Assembly (NCBI RefSeq): GCF_000524195.1
Contig: NW_020170468.1
Coordinates: forward strand, 193,308 to 257,307
Origin: Echinococcus granulosus
Lineage: Eukaryota > Platyhelminthes > Cestoda > Cyclophyllidea > Taeniidae
Reading direction: 5' to 3'
DNA length: 64,000 nucleotides
Shown here in pieces: positions 25,501-35,448 of this stretch. Both the position numbers and the translations under genes were made by a program. The notes beneath the pieces were generated by a model. That model was given only the letters and a program-made list of their open reading frames with translations, ran no database searches and had not been told where the DNA came from. The stretch's first letter is position 1; each line of letters starts with the position of its first letter.

Positions 25501-27414
25501 CATAAAAAAATAAATTTTTGTACTAAAGAAGGAAAAAATCACACCTGATTGAAGCACAGAAAGCTTCTAGGCTTAAAAGACTTTTCGATTCGAGAATATG
25601 TGATCGGTTCATACCCATCTGGTCGAGAGAGGAAAACGTAAAAAGCACACAAATAAAAAGTGAATTTATTTTTCAGTATCCAAATCAACAGCTAAGCATC
25701 CAATACCACAATTGGGCAGAACACTACAAATCTAGAACAACTTACTTGTTTAAAAATCATAAAATGAATCCAAAGAAGTTTAATTGGTTCAGAAAATTGA
25801 ATTAAATCTACAAATTGGAGCCAATCAAATTTTCATGCAGTAGTACAGGTATGAGGTATTGATGTATTAGGTCAGTAGACATGGCCAAATCGGAAGGTTT
25901 AAGCAGAGTTTGGAAAGTAGAAAGAACAAACTATTGAGCCGAAATTACCAATGACAGCCAGGTATTTTACCGCCATTATGTCTGATACGTACTCCGGCCT
26001 TCAATTACATTTTAAGTGGCCAACAAATAATAACCCACTAAAACACCATGAAAACTAAACAAAATTTAAACCATATGCAACAAAAGTGCGACAGCAAGAA
26101 GCGATCACCAATTCGATCCAGACAGAATCCATTCAAACCTCTCTACCTATCAATGTCGTATTCTAGCTTTCGCAAGTGGAGCTGTACCCATTTCCACTAT
26201 AGCCCAACGGTATCCACAAAGCTCGGAATGGAGGAAATCAAACTGTTCTGACCATCAACAAACGTATTATGAATTTACTATTCACATTTCCAACAAACGC
26301 ACCTTTGCACACTGATAAACTGATTCTACAGCGTACATTATCTTAACAAATGCAAAAATTTCCTCTATGTTCATATTTTGAGGAGAGGACGTGCAGAGTA
26401 GTTAATTAAGAAATTTTCAAACTCAAAATCTGAGAACAGCCATAATGTCGAAAATGTCCCTCCTCAATTCAGTAGTCAAAGTAACTTCATGTTTCTGTGC
26501 GTTTTTTTAGAAAATCCGAAGCCACAAATCACATTTATGTTGACGATGCAACTCAATTCCAGACAGGATGACAAATATTAATAGCACTCGCACTTTCATA
26601 TAGTTTAGCAGTGTCGTTTAAGAGAGCATGGCAAAAAACGCACCACGAAAAGTGACTCAAGAAAAGAAATTACAGTGTTAAATTTTATAGTAACTCGCTA
26701 ATTTGAACGGATTCAGAAATAATAAATGACATATCTTAGACTAACAGACAAATGCGTTAAAACTCAAAGCATGAACAAAAAGCGGGAAGAAATCTTGTCT
26801 TATAAATGCGGCAGGTTTAAGTCTGGATTAAAAACAGTTCCAATGAATGCTGGATTGGAAAAATCGTCTGTTGGTGACATTTGACATATCTGATATGCAG
26901 GTACCTCGGACGACAACGGGAATCCAACTAACTTTAACAACGAGATTTTTGCCATTGGAACCATGACGATTGCCCCCCAACCCTTTGCTTCCATTAGCAG
27001 CCCTAAGTACCGAATTCACGTTGGAGAAGTCGACCACTTCTGGGTCAGCTGCAAAGATGAAAAGGGAAATGTTTATAGCGCAGCTATCGAATATACTTTC
27101 TACTAAGCTTTTAATAAGTAGCAACCTTGAAATATCACATGACCTCCGTTTCCACCATCTCCACCACTCGGACCGCTGTAAGGGTTGCAGAAGTAACGAT
27201 CAAAGGCAATACAACCATCACCCCCCTTACCCGCGTGCACTACAACCTGTTTCATATCGACAAAGGGACGCAGCTAAAGCAGTGGCTCATATAAAGATCA
27301 AGAAAATTTGCAAACCGTATATCCCGAAGCTCGTGCTTTCGCCTTCAAATAAACACTAACACCGGCCGTTGATAAGGAGCGAGAGAGTACCAAAGTGTAT
27401 GCAAGCAGAACCAT
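22541..27414 (-). CDS. MTG2: mitochondrial Obg-family GTPase (MTG2/GTPBP5-like)
   Basis: Five exons: 27316-27414, 27126-27273, 26933-27048, 24339-24789, 22541-22995, all in phase, about 422 residues. The start gives a hydrophobic/arginine presequence ([17 protein letters not shown]). The Obg glycine-rich fold follows ([50 protein letters not shown]). The GTPase domain has G1 GGPNSGKST (~223), switch [13 protein letters not shown]3 DLPGLIEGA (~274), G4 TKID (~361) and a G5-like SAR. MTG2 acts in maturation of the large mitochondrial ribosomal subunit. G1 reads GGPNSGKS where GFPNAGKS is usual. The donor at 24338 was chosen on phase and is the weakest junction. The first intron is only 42 bp. 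The ATG lies 5 nt after a strong acceptor (TTTACCTTCTAG), next to the TMEM70-like gene upstream. Confidence 0.9.
24790..26932 (-). other. large intron of MTG2
   Basis: A 2.1-kb AT-rich intron from a GTTAGT donor (after NLVVK) to a TTCTTAG acceptor (before VPLDTQ). I see no nested gene. Confidence 0.6.
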
Positions 27415-27427
27415 GTGCTCTAGAAGG
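27415..27427 (-). promoter_or_regulatory. putative trans-splice acceptor of MTG2
   Basis: In the spacer after the TMEM70-like gene, TTTGTTTACCTTCTAG is followed by AGCAC and the MTG2 ATG. A pyrimidine tract and AG this close to a start codon, with no room for a promoter, fits spliced-leader addition. Confidence 0.55.
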
Positions 27428-27502
27428 TAAACAAAGCATACGTTTAATCTGATAACTGCTTTCAGAAACACAAGTAGAAAATGGCAAGAGTTCGTAAAAC
27501 AG

Positions 27503-27508
27503 TTTATT
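27503..27508 (-). promoter_or_regulatory. poly(A) signal overlapping the TMEM70-like stop codon
   Basis: The minus-strand sequence CCAATAAAC contains the TAA stop (27506-27504) inside an AATAAA hexamer, so cleavage would fall in the 89-bp spacer before MTG2. Confidence 0.6.
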
Positions 27509-28058
27509 GGAACTTGATGGGTCTGTCAAGACCAAAAAGTTGGTTCTTCATTTCAGGGTCACTGAAACCAGATTCAAGTACTAGGAGGGTAGTCTTCTTA
27601 TTTACAGTCATATTGGCAAAGCACAGACTGGCGACAGAATAGGAGACCTCTTCCAGACTGAATTCAACCTTTTTGGGCCGAAGGAAAATGGTCTTCGTGT
27701 AAGCCGTGAATCGGCCTGTTTGAGAATTGTAGTTGATTTTGAAAACACAGGAACGAGTTAATACGTGAAGAATGGCAGGGGTAAGGGCAGCAAATGAGAG
27801 ACTAGAAATGAGAAACGGTGCGAAACTTGCCATGGTAGCAAACTTTGAAAAGAGGAAAGGTTGAGCAGCAAGAACGAGGCCACTCGATGTAAGAGAAAAT
27901 AATTTAACACCCACAACAAGGTTCGAGACAGGATTGGTGTACACTTGCATGTTTAACGAAGAATTGGTTGAGTAAGACGGATCGAAGCAACGAAGGCGCA
28001 ACAAGTTGGAACGAATGAAAGATGTCGCGATACCACAAGATGACTTTGAAGCAATCAT
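27504..28058 (-). CDS. TMEM70: TMEM70-like mitochondrial inner-membrane protein
   Basis: A single open exon of 184 residues. The ATG at 28058 lies 8 nt after an acceptor-like TTTTTTATCTAG, and the first residues (MIASKSSCGIATSFIRSNLL) are a plausible mitochondrial presequence. Two hydrophobic segments follow at about 46-68 (VVGVKLFSLTSSGLVLAAQP) and 77-100, ending ALTPAILHVLTRSCVFKINY, the TMEM70-type signature around the second membrane helix. The C-terminal part (TGRFTAYTKTIFLRPKKVEF) fits the matrix domain. TMEM70 helps assemble ATP synthase (subunit c ring) and complex I. It is shorter than human TMEM70 (about 260 residues). TMEM186 or TMEM223 relatives are less likely alternatives. The gene lies 89 bp upstream of MTG2 on the same strand. 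Confidence 0.75.
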   Translation of the reverse strand: MIASKSSCGIATSFIRSNLLRLRCFDPSYSTNSSLNMQVYTNPVSNLVVGVKLFSLTSSGLVLAAQPFLFSKFATMASFAPFLISSLSFAALTPAILHVLTRSCVFKINYNSQTGRFTAYTKTIFLRPKKVEFSLEEVSYSVASLCFANMTVNKKTTLLVLESGFSDPEMKNQLFGLDRPIKFQ

Positions 28059-28634
28059 GCTAATATCTAGATAAAAAAGTTTGGTAACAGTTGAAGTTCG
28101 AATAAACAAACATGATCAAGCGGGGATGAACAAACAAAAGCGCATTGGATAAATATGGTGCTAGTAAGTTGTGGTAAACTTAGTATCTGCTAAATTCGTA
28201 CCATCCTAATAATATTACATGGTGAGTGTCATTTAAAAGCACAATTTAAATTATTTTAAATGCTACGAAATACGTACACGACGTAGATAGACTAGCAAGA
28301 AGTAATTAAACGATCCAAATCGTCACACGTATGACAGGACACAAAGCGGTAACACGTAAACGTTTATTTTAGTGGTAAAAACCCCACATTTTTCAGATCT
28401 CCTATCTAAGAAAGAAATAAAAACAAATATGCACGGAGAAATCGTACCATACACACCCAAATAAATTTCCGGCATCTATGATGGTGGCCTTGAGATCCAA
28501 ATTTGTAAATACCAGGACATATTTTGTGTGAGCTTATTCTATAAACTGAACAGTTTATTGCTGACGCACAGATAATTTTTAAATCAAAAATTTTATTTTA
28601 AATTTATATTTTGTTTGGCTGTATATTCAGCTAG

Positions 28635-28686
28635 ATGGCCTTTGCAGCACTCCTGTTGAGACAGGCTGCGAGTAGAATTAAAATCC
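28635..28686 (+). CDS. candidate first exon of an unidentified mitochondrial-targeted protein
   Basis: An acceptor-like TGTATATTCAG is followed 4 nt later by an ATG opening MAFAALLLRQAASRIKIRGF, an amphipathic arginine-containing presequence-like peptide. The frame stops at 28697, so a donor such as C|GTGGAT at 28687 would be needed. It faces the TMEM70-like gene head-to-head across about 570 bp. No continuation could be chained with confidence. Confidence 0.3.
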
Positions 28687-28699
28687 GTGGATTTTGAAG

Positions 28700-31600
28700 T
28701 GTCCGCCTACTTAACCATACGGTTTCATAATGTGTGACACCACTGCACATCAGTTCGAACATAGCTCGTCACGCCCCGTGGCTGTAACTAATTTTAAAGT
28801 GGATTGCAACTAAGTAGACAGGGTCAAAGATGGAGTATTGAATTCGCAACGGAGGGAGAATGTTATTCGCCGTAGTACGCACTGTACATCTGGCCGTCTA
28901 GGTTTTTAAGTAACGCCTAGCCAGCTGAGCGAATTCTATTGGGAGAAAATTTACTCGGTGATGATCCTAAATGCTGGGTGTTGTTTACAACGAACATTTA
29001 GCTGTCGGTGGCTACAGATCCTAAAAAAAAACCATTTTGAAAAATGATGTAGAGCCAGCCCTTTTTTTGAGACAATTTGCAATTTGTTGAAATTTTGCCC
29101 CACACGATGATTGTTAGATCTGACAAAAGAAGTGTTGATTGATCATAAGTGAGATTTTTGACCCTTCTGTAGTGAGGCTTCTGAGCTTCGGATCATCACA
29201 GTAAATACCTTTCGCCTGTAACGCTCATACGGTGACCGACTAAAAAAATTAGAATTGTACTCAACATCAATCGCTTCCTGTTACTGCTGCCACCAATGCA
29301 GCATCACGAGTCCTCACTGAAGTCGTAGTAGGCCCTAAGGGTATGGAAATAGGCCAGTTATTACCACATAAAAGAGGAGAACTATGGTCACGGCCGGATG
29401 GCAGCGTCCCTAGCAGAATTGCAATCTCTGGAACTCATGGTCCCCCATCCTAAGCACGTACAATAAACATGGCAACGCTGCAGCGCCATAACTAGTTTCG
29501 GAAACCACAGAAATTTTAACTGGAAACAATTTCTGCTAAGCGTGTTACACTACCTTACAAAACTAACCATTTTATCGTACCCGAGTGAGGTTATTCTGCA
29601 TTTTGAGTTGTGATAGTAAGTTACGTACTGGTATGTTGCATTTGCAACTGGTACTCTGAGCGTGTTGGAGTGAATTATAAAGTGGAACATCCCATATTGT
29701 TTACGAGTCTTCAACTTTGTAGCAATGACAAAAGGAAATGTAAAGCTGCTTAAACTGTTTTAGTAACTATAATTTGCAAATAAAATCACGCATGAAAAAA
29801 TAGGTGGAATTGGTATGTACTACTTCATATATGCAACTCTTTTTCCTTTTATGACTAGGATTTTGCCACTTAGGGCAAACATCTCAAATTCATTAGTGCA
29901 TTTACACTAAGTGCTAACCACTCCTTATCGTTTTGCTGTCTATCTAGTAGTTCTATTACTGAATATCTGTTTTATTCCACCATGTTAATTCTAATAGCTC
30001 TTAACTTCCTTAAGCCCATAGAGTTGTTTTTCAATCATCAAAACATGTCACCCTTTAAATTGTTATAACGACTTTTAGTTGATTTTTGCTTTAAGTACCT
30101 AACAAAATAAGTGATTTAGTCACTTAAATTTCCTCTAAGAATTCACCAATTCTGCTTATATTTCCAATGTTAGAGTTACCAAGGTTGTCTAACTCCCTCG
30201 TAAAATGTAGTTATGGCCCATTTCATTAGCTCTTACTTCGTAGCTGTACCTTTTTACGCAACCTTCGTTACGACATCCTGCATACAAGCCGTTGAGCAAC
30301 ACTTAAAGATTTGCCTTTGTAATTTACAAATGGACAGAGCACTCTAGAGTATCATTTCAGTAGTCACTTTATTTCCAACCATTTGCAGACAGAGCGGCTC
30401 TGAGATCGTGCGGAGTGGGTACGTGAGGTAAATTGTGCTTAATTTTAAGACCGAATTCTCTGGGGTACGAGAAAGACGAGTGATCTTCCGTCCGTTTGCG
30501 TATCCCCTAGCTTTTACCCCATTTCTCCCCTTGCCTGACCCGCACACACCCCTAGGAGTTGCAGTGATGTTCAGCTGGTTCCTTGCGCCACCTACGCCGG
30601 CGTATAATCAACGAGGGAGTACCCGACCCGTCCCATGGGTATCGGTTCAGGCAAACCCTCTGGGAAATTGATGGTCGTCAAGCCCTAAAAGAGGTTTGTG
30701 CCGAGCTGATTCGCTCGAGGCCGCAACGCTCGGCTAATTCCCATATTACAAATCGACTTCCCTTACCCTGACACAATCTAATTTTGGTATTCTTATCAAT
30801 TAGCCGCACATGAATCGAGTCGGTTTACACCTACTGTAGAGATTGAACGAGAGAGCAGATTATGAGATGATCATTAATTTAACTTTTGTGGGTACGAAAA
30901 ACCTCATTTTGATCAGGAATCTCCAAAATTAAATATCTATACAGCAGTTGGCTATTTAGGTATCCCCACCTATGAGCTTAACTAACTTGCTTATTACATT
31001 GGAAGAACTTCAAGAATTTGCATGAATGAGCACTGCGCTGAACAGATTCAATAAAAGGATGTTGATTAGTGCAGAGGAATACAAGTTAGCCTTTAATTTG
31101 GACTAATTAGGAATCCTACACTATTTTAAAAGTACTTTAGTATTTCGTCAATGCGAGCAAGCTGTAAAATTTTATGCATCCCTATTTTGCTATTCTTCTA
31201 GATTACAATTCTACCAGCCTGAAAAATCCCATGATTTCATTGGTGCTGTCTTTCCCTCAAGCTCAGTTTCTTGCAAACTTTATTCCCTTTTCTGCAAATC
31301 AGTACTTCCTTACATAATACGCTGCGCTTTCTACCAAGCAGCTTTTCAATCCATTTGGTCGAAGTCGGGGATTAACAAGAGAAGCCTCGAAAAGCCTCTG
31401 AAGTTGTTCTACTTCTACCCTACGGAAATCATCTTAACCCTTTAAGAAAAATGAAGGTCAAAAATTATTTAATTTTTGTTATTTGACTGCCATTCGTTCC
31501 TTCATAATGCAAATTTTAAGTGGTCGTGCAACTCACTCTTCGAAGTTTATTTGTTTAATCGAATTTTAGCTACATTATGACGAAAATAGCATATTTTAAT

Positions 31601-34600
31601 AAAACCGAAGATGCGAACTCAGCGTTCTGATCACTCGAAAATTTTGCTCTAGGCACGTCATCATTGGCTGTTGCATCACCTGATGCCTGTCCAACCACAT
31701 TCCCGCATACATGCGCGCGGAAGCCCATGCTGGGGGATGTGTAAACACTGAAGGCTACTCACTCGAGCATACAGTCATCATAGATTGCCTTCCATGGCCT
31801 CGGTTGAGAGAAGAGTGCCCCAACGAGCGGTTTTATCCGACTCTACCCAATGTAAGTCATCTGTGGTTGCCTCACCGATTATAATCAGGGTTCTTTCTAA
31901 AATATCCTATGAATCGTTTCGACTTTTCAGTTAAATTGGATTCTCAAACGAAGCAATTTGTTTAGCAACAAGATAGTTTTAATGCTGTAGAATTTTGCAA
32001 CTTCGAAAACTTGAAATGCAGTTTTTTTGCACTGGGCTTTGAACGATGGCTTGTGGTCTGTGCTGGAAATACGCGAAATTCCAGCTGAACCACTTGAGGA
32101 TATTCAACTACCAGCAGCCAAACAAATGTTGATAAGTGAGACAATATTATCGTTAGATGATAATTCACCTATGAAACTTGCGGATTTATGTAGTTGACTA
32201 CTTTCATGCTACCATTTGCAAAGAAAATAGCAAATTTCGTCCCACGCGAATTATTTTTACATGATATATTAGATTTTTCCATAAGTTAATTTAAGATTTA
32301 ACCACACTTGTTCGCAAAATTCGCGATCATTCTAAGTAAAAAGCACAGCACAAATTTCGATCATGAATTCAGCATCGGTTCTGGTGTGTCAGATATGATC
32401 ATAGGATTGTATGAAATATATTTTAGAAGTCCGAATGCAAATCCAACCGCAGTACACCTGCTTTGTATAATTGGGTAAATATTAATGTAAATAATAATCA
32501 TTTGAGTGGAAACTTTAATTGACTATATTTTTCCAAGCAGAAGCAGCAGGCGATTACGTTTTACATAGGATTTGCCTGTAATATTGGATAATATGTACTG
32601 GCTTATAGGATTCAAAAATTTAGAGTAAATAAAACGTTTCAGATAAATCTAGTGGTATGTATGTGCCAGCAAAAGTGGTAGGCATTTAATTCTGAACAGC
32701 TTGCGCCTGCTGTCACAACTATATTGATTGCTTTTTTTCTCAGTGGATTTATTCCTTTAAATTTATCTTTTGGACACTGTTTTTCATAATGCGTTGATTT
32801 CATTAAATAGTTTGCAAAATCTGCATAGTTTTATGGTATTTTGTAATGATCCTTACTTTGATGGTATCATTGAAGGTTGTTTGAACAAAATTTGGAAATT
32901 GTGTAAAGGTTTTTAAAAATGTGACAATGGGTATCATTGAGGGATTAACTGCAACTCGTCCTAGTACCAGTTGCTCTAGCAACAAACGACTGAACATAGA
33001 ATTTTAAATCAGCAGCAGCACTTTTTCTTCACAGGTGACAATTTTCCTGCTTCTGATCTCCATTTTTAGTCATGTCCAAGAAGAGATGCTAGTAAATTAA
33101 TAGCTTTTTTTGCTGAGTAAAATCAATTGATTTGTTGTTTATATACACGATATCTCTTTAATCCATTGGTTCAAAGTGTATAACCATTGTGGAAAGTCTG
33201 CAGAAGTTATCACACTTTGAAACACATAAAGTTAAGCAATGATTAATCTAAAGGGCAAAATTCTCACTATTTTGACTCGTGTAAATTTTTTTCCTATTTT
33301 TGCTTTTTTACTGTCAACTGCTTGTTCACAGGAAAAGATTTGAAGCCTGGAACTCACGCCACAGATAAGCATCATTTACCAAGGATAACTTAAAAGCTTT
33401 GTTAGATGTTGCGCTTTTCATTGTAATTTTCCCAATGGGACACAATCGTTGGCAAGACTTTCCTAAGTTCGTTCGTTTAATCAATAGAGATTGATTAAAA
33501 ATAGTGGCACTTTAATGCTTTATTATGTACTATGTTATAAAAACTGGTCTGCTTATTTTTAGGCCCTACTCCCGATAAATGAAGGTCTACATGCTTATTG
33601 TTTGTAAAGCAATGCCTTACATTCCATGAGAGAGTGTTGTTTACTAAAGCTTCACATGAAACCATACCATACTTGTTCCCCATGAGAGCACCCCTCAGAG
33701 ATTTCATGCAAAATCCCTTTATTCTATTATTTAATTACTTTCACAAATTCCTCGCAGATGGTAATATGATTAGAGGATGAGTCTTCAGTGACAAATTTCT
33801 GTGAATACGTTACTAACACCGAAACTTCCGTCTTCGAGATGCATATTAGCAAACCCCAGCCTTCTGAAAACTATTGTTAATGATGTGTGTGACATTTATT
33901 CTTCAGACTAAAATTACTTTTTAATCTGCGCAAATTACCTCGGATAGTTTTGGATTGCACTTAAAAGTAATCATGACGATCAGTAAAATGAAAACACTTT
34001 GAAACCATTGATATTGTCAACCTCTGCCTGTCACTCAGTGGAACTTTTAGTAAAATGTTACAACTATGAGCACTTTTACAAATTCCAACAGAAATTTACT
34101 GTAAAATGCTTTATGTTAAACAAAATTATGTTTGCTTAATGAGGTAAACCCATTGTTTGCTCTTACTACACATCACTCATAAATGTTTGGCAGTTTATTA
34201 AACGTAGGATGCACAGATCCAGACAAAGGCAATTTGCTAGAATGCTAATTTATAAATCATGAAACTTCGAAGCATTAAGTGGATGAAAATCGTTTGTTTA
34301 ATGTTAAATTTTGGGGAAATATATCAGTAGTGTAAAAATGTATGAATATCGGTTTATTACTATCTTATGTAAATAACTCTATTTATCAGAGTTCACGCAG
34401 ATTAACGGAAAATTCCTGTTTATTGTTATTATTAGTGCAGACAGTTTGTAATGGTGTTTGTTAGTGACGCGTATGCAATCGATGCATCTGAGTTTGGCTG
34501 AAAGAAATGCAGGATAATAGGGGTTTAAGAGTGCTTTCTAATGTATTGTAAGATCCAACTGGAAGTGAAAGAAAATCGAGAAAGTATGGTGGTTTTGGAT

Positions 34601-35448
34601 TATCGAGCGGTGGAGCGAAGCCCTTTGGAAACACCTAAATTCTCATGGGGACGGTAAGGAGGTGGTGGTAGTGGTGGGGGGATGAAGGGAAAGGGAGGAG
34701 AGGGAAAAGACAACTCGCGAAGGTGAACATGGGTGCTCCCCTGGGATAGCGAGAAAGTTGGAGTGGAGATGCGTTAGCGTGAGTGAAGATTTCCCTAGGG
34801 ATCAAAGCAGCAGTATTAGACGTAGTGGCGTTAGTACTTGTCGTTGGTGCTGTGGTTTTGGTTCACACCATAGACTGCACACCTTGCCTCTCTTCTCTAG
34901 TTCCGGCTAAGTGTAAATGGGAATCTGAGTAAAGAACAGATCTTTAAGGGAAGCACAATTTCAGCATCTTTCCGTTCCCTCATAAAGGCTTGTTTCTTCC
35001 TCTCTCCTTCCTCTCTCACCATCTCTGGGGAAATCGTGATACTGCTTGAGAGCGAGATAGAAAACTCTGATTTTCTGGTCTTAAGATTAGGAAGAGCGGT
35101 CCTATCGTTGGTGGTTAAGGCGCAAATTTCTCACACAGCCTACGCTGATACTCATGTTTTCCTTTGACTGCAATTTACTAAACTTACCGGTTAGCTTGTG
35201 TTCTAATTACAAATTTAAATATCTATTAACTATTTTTCTGATGCTATACATTCCGATAATTCAATGCTGATTTTTAGATCATGTATGACTTAATTTTAGT
35301 ACAAAAAATAACATTGCCTATATGAATTGTGATATGTTGTCACAATTCATTGAAACCTATGTTGAAGTCATTTTTATGACTAGCCTCATTTAAATTGACT
35401 TAGGCGCAAAACAGTCCTAGTTATAATTCATTGTCAAAATTTTGGCAG
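28700..35448. other. long stretch with few supported features
   Basis: AT-rich except for a GC-rich island at 30.35-30.76 kb. There two plus-strand candidate exons fit in phase: 30389-30427 (QSGSEIVRSGYVR) and 30556-30607 (SCSDVQLVPCATYAGV, stop). Another GC-rich patch at 34.55-34.9 kb contains a G-quadruplex-type sequence. A 5' exon of the downstream zinc-finger gene must lie somewhere here but was not identified. Confidence 0.4.
34676..34704 (+). other. G-quadruplex-type motif
   Basis: Four or more G-runs of at least three (GGGGGG, GGG, GGG, GGG) separated by loops of 5, 3 and 6 nt. It lies about 0.75 kb upstream of the first visible exon of the zinc-finger gene. Confidence 0.6.

Noticed and set aside
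28059..28109. Longer TMEM70-like start at 28109
   Set aside because: It would begin with TTG. The first ATG in frame, 28058, directly follows an acceptor-like site and gives a good presequence.
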